Notes under the pieces: generated by a model | Databases searched by the model: none | What the model was told of the DNA's origin: nothing | Seen by the model: the letters and a program-made list of their open reading frames with translations, nothing else | Source: Cheiracanthium punctorium | Taxonomy: Eukaryota > Arthropoda > Arachnida > Araneae > Cheiracanthiidae | Direction of reading: 5' to 3' | NCBI GenBank assembly: GCA_038373885.1 | Contig: JAWZYV010015814.1 | Coordinates: 434,001-498,000 of the forward strand | Length of the DNA stretch: 64,000 nucleotides | Shown: positions 36,501-51,300 of the stretch, piece after piece | Numbering within the stretch: position 1 is the stretch's first letter | Layout: each line of letters starts with the position of its first letter | Position numbers and translations under genes: made by a program

Positions 36501-39500
36501 AAAGCATATCCTAAAATATTTTTTATTTATTTTGAGTCTATCTACCCGCGCATTTGAGTTGAATTTTCGAGACTTCTCTTTTCTGGATCTTAACAGCGCC
36601 AGAGCAGGAGAACAACAACCAAGTAAGTAGCCAACGAATCGGAATCGGTTTTTGCAACCCCATATGTATGTGGGGAAGAAGGTGTATTCAACATCGACAG
36701 CTCTCTGTCAGTGTGCCTGCGCAAGCGCATGTGCCATACTGACCATCTTAGTCAGTGATTTCCTGCTTCTCAGTTCCATTGTATTTAGTTTTGTTTGCAG
36801 TTTGTTTTAGAGTGAAAAAAGGAGGAAACAAGAAAAGCGTCTAGTTGTTCTATTTTTGGCAATATTGAAGAGATGAAAGGTAATATATTACCTACTTATA
36901 AGGAGGTAATGAAATTTTATAATTGAGATATCAGCTGAAGTTAAAAGTGGACACTCGAAAAGAGCCCGATATTGCTGAAACTGTTGCGGTGAGAATCGAA
37001 ACTATATGGCACAAAGCTTCCATTGCAATCGTATCCCACAATCGTGTCATACAATTAATTACAGCTTACCATACGAAATGTAAAAAGATGATAAAATCTT
37101 GGAAGCGATTTCCTGAAGATAAAAAAGGAGAAATTCTACGCCAAAGGTAACAAATTATTTGATATTTGTTCTTGTAAGTGCAAAGATTTTCTGCAATGCT
37201 AATGCCCGAAAGAAAGAGGAGTTGCGAAAGAAGAACTTTTTTCGACGGATCAGAGGACTGACAGGAAAATGGTTACTGGTGGTATAGACGTTTCACAAAC
37301 GAAAAAAATAGAAAAGCCAAATGATAGAAATCAAAACCTAGAACAATATTACGCTTCTGTGACATATGGGGATAAACAGGAGAATATTGAACTTTCTCCA
37401 CGAGCCCCTCTAATATCTAAAATTAGAACTGTGTTCTTTAAAGCACCAAGGGTCCAAGAAAAAGCCAAAACTTAGCTTGCCATCTTTTTTAAAAACATGT
37501 GACCGATATGGCATATCTGATAGAGCTGCTGCAGCAATTGCATCAGCAGTTCTTCATGACATTAAGTCAGATGTCGAAGTAATAGATAGATCATAATTGC
37601 GCCGTGAAAGACCAAAAAGACGCAAAGAAATATTAGCTAAAAATAGAGTTGTCAGTATTCCAGCTATATACTTTGATGGCAGAAAAGATAAAGTTTTAAA
37701 TGTAGTAAAAAAGGGAGTCAAAAAATACCGCCAAGTTATTGTAGAAGAACAGATTTCTGTTATCAAGGAACATGACTCTGTTTATGTCGGCTACGCTGTC
37801 CCAAGTACTGGGAGGGCCAAGAGCATAGAGCGTGCTATGTATGACTTGCTCTCTTCTGAAAACGTTTCATCGAGAGAAACTGTAGCTGTTGGTTGTGATG
37901 GAACAGCAAAAAACACAAGGAAAAATGGAGGTGTAATACGGTTGTTAGAAAAACATTTGAATCAACCTTTACAATGGATCATATGCCTTTTACACGTGAA
38001 TTAATTGCCTTTAAAACACCTTTTTTCATTCTTAGATGGGGCAACTACTGGGCCAAGTTCCTATTCTGGTACTATTGGAAGATTGCTAGAAAAATGTGAA
38101 GAAAATCCTATTGTACGGTATGAAAAGATAGAAAGCGTTTAGACGGATATTTTGGCCGATATCATCAAAGACCTAACTTCTGACCAACGTTACTTGTACG
38201 ATATTACATCAGCTGTAATTAGGGGCAATTTCCCTACCGATCTAGCACACAGAGCTCCAGGGAAAATGTCGCATGTTCAATGGTTAACAAAAGCCAAAAG
38301 GATATTAAGGCTACGAGGGTTTCCATTTATATTTCTGGCCTAATAATGAAACAACAAATATATATTTCCACAAGTAAACCATCTGAAAACCTTAATCATC
38401 TTACCACGTTTGTTTTTAGAGTTCACGTGCCTGTTTGGTTTCAAATTAAAACTCATCCGTCATGCCAAGATGGGTCTAGAAATTTTTGAAAATTGGTTTC
38501 GAATTCTCGATATCTTCCAATTAAACTAAAAAAAGTAGCCGACCCTGCCATTGAGCGGAACAGTTTCTTTGCGCATCCTGAGAATCTTCTGTTGTCGATG
38601 CTCTCAGATCCTGAGAAACATATTCGTGAACTTTCTGCTAGAAGGATTATAAAAGCAAGAGAAGCGACTCATTCTGAAAAGGTCCCTCGCATTTTTGAGG
38701 TCCCTAAAATTAAGCTCAATGCCAAATCATACACAGACCTTATAGATTGGCAACAAAAATATTTTCAACCTCCCATCCTTAGAGACGTCAAGAATGAAGA
38801 TTTGCTTTCGATGGTGGAAACAAAAGGAAGTACAAAAATACCTTTTCTAAGACTGTCATGCCATACCCAGGCTATAGAACGTTCAGTAAAGATACTAACA
38901 GAGGTTTCTATGCAGGCATGTGATAAGAAGGCCAGAGAAGGTGATTCATAAAATCAAAAAATTGAAGTCAAGAAAAACTTAATGACCAAAATTCGACACC
39001 AAACGTGATTTTAAGGTCTCCTTTGACTAATTTTGTGTATGCTTATGTATGTTTTATGTTTTAAGTGGCTCACTTTTTAATAAATCAACATTAATTTATT
39101 CTATCTGACTGGGTTTTTTTTTTTTTTTTTTCAGAATAATAAATAGTTTAATAGAATTTATAAACAATATGCTCCTTCAAGTTTTATCAGTATGGTAGCA
39201 CAAATATAAATTTTCAAAATAAATGCGCGGGTAGAAGGAAAATACTAATTTAAAAAAAGTAATGCTTTTTAAAATCCTTTAATCTTAGGTCACACTTTGA
39301 TCACTATTATAAATGAAAATTTAACAAAAAATTTTTTCCCATATAAGAGTGCTCCACCCTAATGTACATCTCATGACATAGAGGCTTTAAAAAAGGCAAT
39401 TCTTGAGAAATATTGAAAAGGTATGTGCAGAGAAAAGAAAAAGAGACAGCAATAAAAGTAAACTCATGCACTCAAAACTTTCCTTATTTTAAACTCACTG

Positions 39501-39509
39501 TTTCTACAT

Positions 39510-39543
<34 letters not shown>

Positions 39544-42338
39544 CAATTGAGTTAGATATTTAAAATAACAAAAAAGAGGTATTTCATGACTGAGGGTAAA
39601 TTTAAAAAAATCTTTCTGATAGGTATGTCTAAATCAAAATATAAATGCCACTGATAAATAAAACTGCACTTCCAGATGCAGTATAATGTATAATAGCTTA
39701 ATTATAAGTGTGTGGAGATAATAAGAACATTAGCCATATTTATTAGCTCAGCTCTCTTGTAATTACCATAACTTAGTAACCACTGTTATCATTTTATAGT
39801 TATTCTTTTTTTTCCCCGTATTATAAGGATTTATTAAATATTTTCTCTTTCAACACCTTACATTAATATTGTGTAATCATAAAGCATTAAACAAAATTAG
39901 GAGACAATGAAAGAACATAAAAATTGAAATTACATGCTTTGAGACTTAATTCTGGTGTACTTTAAAGAAATTTGCCAACTTATTTTTTTAAATACTAGGC
40001 ATACCAGCCTCTACCAACTGAAAAAAATATTTATAGAACTGTAAAACTATTGTTTCTTTTATTTAATGAATAGAAATAGTTTAAATAAAACAAAGCAAAA
40101 TTTGAGAAAGTATAGACCCAATAAATAAATAAAATAAAATAAAAGTTTACCAGAATATTACAGTATATCATCTCAAGATACATAGTCATGTTATTTAGAT
40201 AGAAGGAGCATTTCTATTCTATTTCTATTCTCTATTCTGTTCAGTTCTGCAACATGCATATTGACATTTTTATGTCTCTCAAACTTTTTCTGGGTTTAAG
40301 GTTTGAAACTTAGACATGTACATGAACACAAATTCAATTTGCATATTTTAATAACATTACTCATAATTTAAACATTTCATAACACTGATTTTAAAAATTA
40401 AATAAAGAAAAAAGGAAGTTCAAATGTTAATTCATGGCTCAAAATGAACACAAATTTTAAAATTCAAGGACTCAAAACTAGAATTCAATATAATTTAATA
40501 CATATAACAGTTTTTTCTACTACTTTCAGATTTTTCTATGGAGCCTACAAACTTTCTTGATAGGGTTTCCCTCAAAAGAAAGAATATTTAAATTTGGAAC
40601 TTCAAAAAATTTTAAGAAATAAAAAATTTTACTTCTTTTAGAATATAATTAGTTATTTGCATCTGCAATTAGCTAATTCAAGAAAGGATCATATTTACAT
40701 TGTGATTTTCAGAACTACAATGAAATAGCTTTTTAAAAAAGCCAAAAGTTTGTGCACCCGTAATAAATACATCACTTTAATCTACATAATATCTATCACA
40801 TACTAAAGAAAAAAGTCACAAAGGATAAATTCTGCAAAGTGCAAACAAGCAAAGAAAATGTGTGCAGCTGAATGTGAAGAGTGGGGGTGAAAAAAATTAA
40901 CTAACAATATGTTAGATGATTGATTTGCCTCATTTAAGAATGCTACAAGAATATTTAAATGCAGGGCAGAAAAAGGAAAATAGCTGAGAAAAAGGACACT
41001 GAAACAAAAGAAATGTTATTGGTTTACATACAACTCTTCCTTAGCAAACTCCTTTACCACTCTGAAAAAAGATAAAGAATATCAAACATGAAATAAAAAC
41101 AAAATTAAAAAAATAAAGAAATAAAGGAAAACAACTTAGATGAATAGAACTAAATCAAAAACATCTATCATCACTTGAGTTCTACAGCCAGGGGAAAAAA
41201 TACCTTTTCACTGGGTTCCGTATCTTTGGTGTCTCACATACAGAACCACCAAATTCTTGAATTTTTGTATTTAACACATTCTCAAGTGTTTCAGCATCTT
41301 GATAGATTTGAGAGCCTTCTTCGTTGTAATGCTTACAGTTGGCAAACATAAGCTTAAAATCAGCAATCAAATTCTCTTCAGAGGTATACTGAAAATTTCA
41401 AAGTAATTATATTTCATGTGTTTGAAGTTTAATTCAAAGGGATAAAAAATCATATTCACAGGATGTCCACCATTATCAGGAGACAAAACTAGTAGTTTTA
41501 GTAGCCTCACAAATGTAAAAAAGTTGCCGAAATAATACACTTTTCCTTAATTTTAGTAGACAAAATGATAGCACGTTCAACAAAGTTAGTTCAAAACTAT
41601 ATTACTGACATCATAATATTCAAATTAAATAATTACATTAATTTTCTATTTACTTTCTCGAGATATTTCCTTATTTTCTCTTGCATACACAATCATAGTT
41701 ATCATACATAATAGACTCTTTAAATACAAGTGATATTACAAATTTTTTAGCAACATTAAGATAAAAAAGATAATGAAAAAAAATTAATAACCATTTTTTA
41801 AAAAATCTTATTCTTTCACTTATATAATACTTTTAATGAATACAAATATGTATCGTGATGACCAGATCACTGTTTGGTCTTTCAGAAATGAATGACCAAA
41901 AAACCTTATTGGTTTACATACAAATGTCTATGATAAATTATGATACGCTTTTAATATATAGCACTTTGGTGCGTATTTAAAATCTGAAATTCAGATTTTC
42001 TTCATTTTTTTTCATTCATTCACACTGTTTGGTTTTCTCAGACATGTACAATTTTATTAATACATGCATGAAATTTTAACTTCTATGAAAGTGGTTACTC
42101 CACTTACAATTATATAACAGTAAATCTTAGGTATTTTCAAAGCATGTCTTACTATTTTTTTTTCAAATGAAAAAATTTATCTGAGTTATAATGAAATTTA
42201 CTAGACAAGATATACATTTGTAAGAAGCTTACACTTTGATAAAGAACAAAGCTTTTCAAGACTATGATTAATGTGCACAAGGGTGATATACTAAATGGCA
42301 ATACTTTATTACATGACATTTAAATAGGAGCTGAAATT

Positions 42339-42370
<32 letters not shown>

Positions 42371-45300
42371 TTAGATGCCACTGAAAACTGATTTTTTTTT
42401 TTCTTTTTAAATAATGGACAGGCAATTGCCAACTAGGCATTTACCACAACAACAGGGTGTCTACCACAAAAAGTAAGCTTGATTTCTTGACCTTTTCTTG
42501 ACTTTTTCTTGACATTTTCTTGACCATAACAAATACGAAACTCTAATATCAAAAATACATTGTGGCAGGGATGCAGAATATGTTCTATCCAGCATTCCAG
42601 GATTGGGGGAAATTATGCAGAAATATATACAACCGATTTTGATTTTAACAATGAATTACAAAATTCTTTGAGTTTTTCTTTTCCCTGCCCATTTTTAAAG
42701 CATTTTTTTTCAACTTTTTCACTGATCAGCCGTTTGCTTTCAGTTAACTTGTACCAATTGCTATTTTGTAAGCATGTATGTAGCTTGTACATTGAAATCT
42801 TTTTACATCTATGGTAACACAGAACTTATGAAGTCTATAATATATCATAAAACTTTTGGGAAATTGGAGTTATTAGTTATAAAACATGGGGATCGGCGAT
42901 AATTATAATTTTAAGTGGAATCCAAGTTATTGTTTTTAAAAAAGAAAATATGGAAAATAATCAAAACACTGAATTTAACAGGGAATTAAGGGAGAAAAAA
43001 AATTACTCTTAAATCCAACAATTTTAACTTTTTTTTGAGGAGAGAAGGTGGATAACTTATATACTTTTCTCAAGGTTTGAAGACATATACTTGCTAACTT
43101 TTGAAATTCCCAAGGTGTAAAACAACACACACTTCACATATTGAACTATTGTCAGTTCACTATACAACTATTTGGCAGACATCATTTTTGATGATTTCTT
43201 CTAAATAGCATGTAAATGACATTTTAAATGAATTTTATAAATAGCAAATGAACAGTATTTTAATGTTTTCCTATAAAATAAACACATGAAAAACTGTTAA
43301 GTTTTATCTGTCACAAAAAATTAGAAACTAAGAATTTGAATGAAATGGAAAAAGCATAGTTGAGAAGCAAATCATGACCTTTTTCCCATTTATTGACTTT
43401 TCCGTGACTTTTGTGACCTTTTCATGATGGTAGACACCCTGTACAACAGCCCAAAGGTATTTGTCATTATATTATGGGGGCACACAATGGGCAGCCAACA
43501 GTACCCTCTATGAAGGGATGGACGAATTAACACCTAAGCCAAAGCAGAAGTCAAATTCAGATCAAAGCCATGATAGAATGGTTCTTTAGCCACTACATCA
43601 CCGGGGCTGCTTTGATTGTAAAATGTATAAACTTAAATAGCTACTGTAATGGATTTTTTATTTTTTTTTCCAGGGTCTTTAGAAGCATTAAATGTATATT
43701 ATGCTGCAATTATTCCTTTTTAAAATAAACATGCAGGTTTTTTTAAAGACATTTAATAAGAAAAATTAAGAACTGCATGAACTTGACAATATTTAAAGTA
43801 AGAATAAACATTATAAAACATATTTATTTACAAAGCATTAATTCTGCTTATGCTATACATATAAACTATAGTTAAACATTTTTCTTCAGTTTAGGAAAAA
43901 TATTTTAGACTTTTTCACACTATAAACACTGCTTATAATTTGCATTTTTTATTTGCAGGCAACAACAAATCTGTTCTTTAAGATATAAAATTAATTTTTA
44001 AAAGGCTCTATGATAAAACAACCACTTTTTGGAGAATCACCATTACTGATATTAATATTTTAAAAGATTGCACTTAGGCCACTTTGAACACATATTAAGG
44101 ATATTTTAAGTAAAAGGATAAGGATATTTAAAGTATAAAGATAGATACACATGCTGCATAAACAGTAGACCGACAGACTGAGGTGAATGATTCATATCAA
44201 TCATAGAACTTGAAGAACCATATGGTCATAGCACTGTTAGCATTTTTTTTTTTAACTACAGCAGAATTGTGCATGGGCAATTAAGTGCTTTGTAAATAAA
44301 TACGCTTTATAATATTTATTCTTACTTTAAATATTATCAAGTGCATGCAGCTCTTAATTTTTCTTATAAAATAGAGGTGCACAACCTGCGGCCCACTGCC
44401 CAAATGTGGTCTGCGAGGGGTTAACTTGTGGCCCACTGAGACTTCTTCAAACTTTTACGTACTGGCTTAATTTGACGATTCAGTTATCGTTCTTATTTTT
44501 TTTAAAAAAAGACTTTTTTCTCTTGCTTATTATTTTTTCCTCATCTGAGCAAAAAAGGCATTGCCGCAAACACACATACACAAACACTCTCGACTACTTC
44601 CCTAACCCCTCACCACATTTCTTCCTCCCGATGCGAAAGAAGCAAAACCGAAAACAGAAATGCAAAACTGTGTGGTTGTAAAATCTGTATACCAGAACCA
44701 GACAAACGTAGATCGATATTTTACAATTTTCAGGTTATTACATCATTATATGTAGAAATTGGTTTTACATTAAGCCACAAAAACCTAAGTCCTTTGAAAA
44801 ATCCCCTTTTATATTTTCCGAGGGTATTGATAGCGTAATTCCTCAGCTATGATTGAACCAGACGAAACGTTTTGGTGTTCTCCTGAAAAATTAGTCTAAT
44901 GTGACTCGATAGTCTGGTTCTGAGGTACAGAAATGCTGAACTTGCTTTTTTTTTTTTTTTTCTTATCATACTCGGGAAGTTTGACTTAGTAAGAAGTAAA
45001 GTGAAGCATATTAATGGGTTATATTTTTGTGTGGTATATAACTAGTTGAAAGTGTTTACTTAATGTAGCACCATAGCACAGATAGTAAAAGAGGAATACA
45101 TGAAATGACTAAGAGCCATTCTGACGGTTATTTTACCGCTTATCTATCCCCTCCCAAATAAATCCCAATCTTTCTTGAGATTTGAGGTACCGCTTCAATT
45201 ATATTTTATGTAATTGCATTAACGCAAATTTTAATTTAGCACTTCAACTTTTTTTTTAAATCTGCGCAAATCTGTATTGAATCATTTTTGTTAATGTATG

Positions 45301-48300
45301 AAAATCTAATAATTTCATAAATAAAGGTGCTTTTGGACATTTGTGAGAGAGGGGGGATTCAAATAGAAAAGCATCACAACAAACATCGCACATCAAAATG
45401 AGCTTCGGAAAGTACCCATCTCACTCCTTTGCAGAGTAGAATCATCCCTGAAAGATATTTCGTAGGTCTCTCCTCCCATTCTCTGTTGGTCTTTCGTCTT
45501 TCGGAAATGGGCAGTGGCTGTATTTAGTTATTAGTTTGCTTTTTTTGCTGTTGTTGTCACAAGTTACTTATTTGCTACGATGAGCAGAAAGAAAAGAAAG
45601 ATAGCGGACGACAATAGAAAATTTTCGGAATCTTGGACTTCAAAATATTTTTTTGTGGAGCAAGATAGCCGAATTACGTGCTTGATATGTAATTTTACAA
45701 TTAGGAGGGATCGACCGATACCACATTTTCGCCGATGACTGATACCGATACTTTACCTATAAATTCAATTTCAGAAATAGCCTATACCGATACTTTACAT
45801 AATTTACTGTCATTTAAACCTACATCCGTATTCTGGGCAGTTTTTTTTAACGAGAGTGTAGTTCTCGTTAAAATGAATAACAGCATGATGAAATTTGATC
45901 CCAGTAGAAAGCATTAAAAAGAAAAAGCAGTGAATACATTGAAGTGTGAATTTACAGTAGTTCTAGTTTTTCTTTTCTATTCAATCATGCCGACGAATGG
46001 CTGAATTTATAAAAAAGAGCACTGGGAAGCATCTTAGTGTGCAGGTTCGGAATTCTTTCTCCTCGCGTGGCTGTCGATCTAGTGGTCTAGAGTTTTGGGC
46101 GATTTTCCCAGATGTTATGTGAATATGCGTTAGACTCCCTTAAAAAGTCCCCCGCCCAAGCTCCCCCCTATAGGAAGATGCCTCTATTTAGGCTTGACAG
46201 AACACAAAAAGGCGTGGGGGGGGTGGGAGTTAAAGGATATATTAATGAGTGAATCCATTTCCAGTGCCGACTGGTGCAAATATTTAAATCAATTTTTCTC
46301 AACCTCTATTTTGTCGCCTAATTGTTGCTATGAACCAGATAAAAGGTTTCCATATTAGACCGAAAACAGCTTCTTGCTTGATCTTACTATATGTGTCTTT
46401 GTTTTTGGTTCATGCCTCGATTTTGTGCTTTCAAAAGTAAACACATTAAATTTATTCAACTTCAAAGCTTGCAAGTTTTATTTAGATTTTCTTTAATTAT
46501 AATTCTTTCACATATGAAAATATATTTTAGATTACTTAAACTGCATTAAATTGTGATAATGCATAAACTGTAGAGTATTATGTAAGTACATATGTATTTA
46601 GATATTGTTCATTAAATATGCATGTAAATTCTTCCCTTAAAATGCATAAGTTCCCATTAATTAATGGATATATTTATCTGCTCCAATTATTTAACCACTA
46701 AGTGAATTATTAAATGTTTTAGTAAGATTTTTTTTTAATATGAACTCATATGATCATTTTTAAGTTCTTTTTGAAAATCCGAATTTTTGATTCTCCGGAC
46801 AGGGTTAAGTCACAATTAATCCGGATGATCCATGTATTTGATCTTTTCCGTACGAAGAACAGGTACACACCGATTATTCCTGTGTTTTCCTTATGTATAA
46901 ACCAAATACTATTCACAAGAAATATGTTTTTTACCCCAAAATTTGAAATAAACTAAATAATAATTAGTATTACTAATTATACTAATACAGCTTCAACTGT
47001 TTAAATTAACAATATAAATAACTATTAGATATTGATAATTATTACACTTCTCAAAACAGAATGATATGCAAATCCTACGTGCTCTCATTAATCTGATAGA
47101 TAATAAAATCATTAAATTTTTGATAATTCGTACTTTTGATAGTGTGTAATGTTTTAAAAATGAATCATTTAATTTCTAGACCAACATAATTAAAGTTCAC
47201 GGGAGTCGCCCGTTTTCAAGTCACTGCCAAAAAGTTAACTTCTTCGCGACACAAAAAAGGAATAAATTGTTTTTACATATAGGTTTCGTTTATAATTTTA
47301 GTATCATTAATTTTGTCATTGAAACAGCTACAATATGAAGAAAAATATTTTTGCTCGTTTTCAAGCTACGCCTTGGAGGGTCTAAAGAAAAGATGCTTAA
47401 AAATGATGAGATTAAATGAAGGTTAAAGAAAAATCCAAAATGATAAACTAAATTCAATTTTCAAGTCTTTAAATAAAGTTGCTATTTAAAGTATCCATAT
47501 TTAATGAAATTGATCTTCAGTGTTTTTGTTTTTGTGATCATTCTTAACATGTTTTTCTGTGATTGATATGAACAAATTTTATCTGTTTTAATTCTAAACT
47601 CTGAGCAGGGGCGGCGTGGCACGGTAAGCAAGGTCTGGGTGCCATCGTCGAAAGGAGGGGGCCATTTCGAACTAAAACTGAGAAAATCTTGATTTAGAGC
47701 AGTGGTTCCCAAACTTTTTGTCCTTCTCTTCAAAAAATCTTTAACTAGATTTTTTTTTCGCGACCCACTACTACATAATGATAACCAATAAAGGCTATAT
47801 AAAATAGTATAGTTTACTATACATATATAAAATACTAAAGTTTAATATTTCCCACCCTTTTCGACCCACCGAAATTGTTCCCGTGACCCAACAATGGGTC
47901 GCGGCCCATAGTATGGGAACCACACTGATCTAAAGCACAAATAGTCCAGTCAAATTGGAAAAATAGGGGAAAAAATTTATATATTTTTTAAACTTGGGGA
48001 AAACACTAATTGGGTATGTAGTTGCATGGAACAGAAAAGATCCTCCCTCTCGGGGTGCCGCGTCCCCCCCTTTGCCTCCCCCCAAAAGGTCACTTTTTCA
48101 GATTTTCACTTCTATCTCAAAAACCGTTCATCTTAGCAAAAAAATGTCAATTACAAAATGAAAGCTGACAAAATTTCCTACAAGATTGTAACTGGTTATT
48201 TTTTTCTATATGCAATAGCTTTCGAGATGTGTTTCAGACAAATCGCAAATTTTTGAAAAACACTTCTTTTTATCCCGATTTTTAACCAATTTTGTCTTTT

Positions 48301-51300
48301 AACTCTTCAACCCTCTGTTTTACAGCAATTGTTTTCATAACATAGTTGTAGAGTATTTAATTACCTTTAAAATGAGTTATTATTTGTAACTTTATCTTTA
48401 AATGATCAAAAGTTATTGCAATTTGAAATTTTCAATAAATTTAGCAAATTTGAATGAAAACTACATTGCGCGTCAAAGAATGACAAAATCTAGGAACAAA
48501 ATTATAAAGTTTTGAAACTTTGGGAAAACATTGGTTGGGGATGTAGTTGTATGAAACAGAAAAGTTCCCCCCTCTTGGGGGGCCATGTTCCTCCTTTAGC
48601 CCCCCTAAAAAAGGTTCTTTTTTGGGATTTTCACTTTTATCGCAAAAACCGTACGTCTTAGCAAAAAAAATCAGTTACAAAATGAAAGCTGAGGAAGTTT
48701 CCTACAAGATTGTTATGGGTTATTTTTTTCTAGATACAAAAGCTTTCGAGATATAAGTTTTAGAAAGAAATCGCAAGGTTTTGGAAAACGCTTCTTTTAA
48801 TAACAATTTTCCACTATGCGTTATACTAGTTCTTCAACCCACACTTTTAAAGGAGTATTCAATTCCGTTAAAATAAGTTATTATTTGTAATTTTATTTTT
48901 AAAAGATCAAAAATTATAGCAATTAGAAATTTTCAATAAATTTTAGAGAATTCGAATGCAAACTACATTACTCGACCAAGTACGACAAAATCTAAAAAAT
49001 AATTTATAAAGTTTTGAAACCTGGGGAAAACACTTGTAGGTGGTGCAATATTAAGAAACAGGAAAGTTCCTCTACCTTGGGGGGGGGGGGCGTCCCCCTT
49101 TCCTCCAAAATTTTTTTTATGTGAAACGGTTCTTTTTTTCAATAATAATTTATATTACCTAAGCGTACGATTTGGTTTTATTTCGTTTTTTTTATTTCTT
49201 CCTCTTATTGTTTCTGCTGAACTAGTTACATTTTATTCGTATATAAACGCATATTTAACACATAAATGTTAGTACTAAAGTCTAAATTAACCCCCTCTCC
49301 CACCCCCCAAAAAATGTTTTGAAAGTGATATTTTTTACATCAATAGAATTCTGTAATGCAATACATCTGTTCAATATTATGTACTTTGACATTTGCATTT
49401 CAGTGATCATTCATCATCAGAATTAATAATGTCAGCAAAATTAATAAAAAAAATACTGCATAATTATAGCACACTTACTTTCTCTTGTGTGCAACATCTG
49501 TACAATAATAGTGCAACAAACCTATGGAACAATTTTATTTTTATAAAAATGTATCCTCATAGTCTTCCTGCACATTGCTGTACAGCGCAAATTGGCCTTC
49601 ACACACGTGCATTTCTTTCCGCAAGTTTGAATGCATCCTCATGATATTAGTAATAATATTGTTTCTAGAGCTGGTTTTCGTTTCATATAAACTAGAGAGA
49701 GCGATGAGTTCAGTTTTCTCCACCCCCAGTTTCTGGGTTCCAAATTGTTCTCTGTTATCCCCGCTCATTTCACTTGGCCGTCTTTTGAAGAATTTTCCCA
49801 GACTTTCAGACAATGATTTAAAGATAAGGAAAATGTAACAGAAGAGAGGGGAATTTCTTGAAAAAAGGAGATTGCAAATTTTGATAATTCGACTGTTCGA
49901 TTCTCTGAATTAAGAATCAGCAGCTAGAAGGAAAGTTAGTCGAAATATGGGATGAAAAAAAGCGTTTTCCATAAATTTGCGAGGTTTTCTAAAACATATC
50001 TCGAAGCTATTCGATATAGAAAAAGAAAATACTAATTATAAAGATATCGAATAATAAATAATTCGATACATAAAAAAATAAATATTATAATCTTCTAGGA
50101 AATTTTATCAGCTTTCATTTTGTAATTGGCATGCTTTTGCTAAGAAGCACCAATTTTGAGATAAAAATGAAAATCTAAAAAGGGAACTTTGAGGGGGAGG
50201 GGGCTAAGAGGGGGGACGCGGCACCCCTAGAGACTGTTTCATACAACTACATACCCAACTAGTGTTTTCCCCAAGTTTCAAACGTTTATAAGCTTTTTCC
50301 TAGGTTTTTTCTTGCACTCTGACGCACAATGCACTTTTCATTCGAATTCCCTAAAATGTATTGAAAATTTCAAATTGCTGTAACTTTTGATCATTTAAAA
50401 ATACAATTACATATAAAAATTAAATTTAAAGGTAATTGAATACTTTAAAACTTTGCTTTAACCCATTCCTGTCAAACTGATGGTTGAAGAGCTGTAAGGC
50501 AAAGTTAGTGGGAAATAGTGATAAAAGAAGCGTTTTCTAAAAATTTGCGATTTTCTCTAAAAGAATCTCGAAAGCTTTTGTATCTAGAAAAAAATAACCC
50601 CCAACAATCTTGTAGGAAACTTCCTCAGCTTTCATTTTGTAACTGACAATTTTTTGCTAAGACGTACGGTTTTTGAGATAAAAGTGAGAATCCCAAAATG
50701 GACCGTTTTTAGTGGGGATAAATGGGGGACGTGGCCCACCGAGAGGGGGGAACTTTTCTGTTTCATACAACTACATCCCCAACCAATGTTTTCCCAAAGT
50801 TTCAAAACTTTATAATTTTTTTTTTCCTAGATTTTTTTCATACTTTGACGCGCAATGTAGTTTTCATTCAAATTTGCTAAATTTATTGAAAATTTCAAAT
50901 TGCAGTAACTTTTGATCATTTAAAGATAAAGTTACAAATAATAACTCACTTTAAAGGTAATTGAATACTCTACAACTTTGTTAGAAAGACAATTGCTGTA
51001 AAACTGAGGGTTGAAGAGTTAAAAGACAAAATTGGTTAAAAATCGGGATAAAAAGAAGCGTTTTCCAAAAATTTGCGATTTTGTCTAAAACATATCTCGA
51101 AAGCTATTGCATATAGAAAAAAATAACCAATTACAATCTTGTAGGAAATTTTCTCAGCTTTCATTTTGTAATTGACATTTTTTTGCTAAGACGAACGGTT
51201 TTTGAGATAGAAGTGAAAATCTGAAAAAGTGACCTTTTGGGGGGCCAAAGGGGGGACGCGGCACTCCGAGAGGGGGGAACTTTTCTGCATACAACTACAT

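Larger units (their letters stand above)
31883..41031 (-). other. PBRM1: Polybromo intron, 9.1 kb
   Basis: It holds the nested pogo-like element (32806-34165) and the cc8L18.2-like transposon (36428-39361). 34166-36427 and 39370-41031 are AT-rich with poly(T) and poly(A) runs (such as 39513-39541); I see no genes or paired ends there. Confidence 0.8.
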
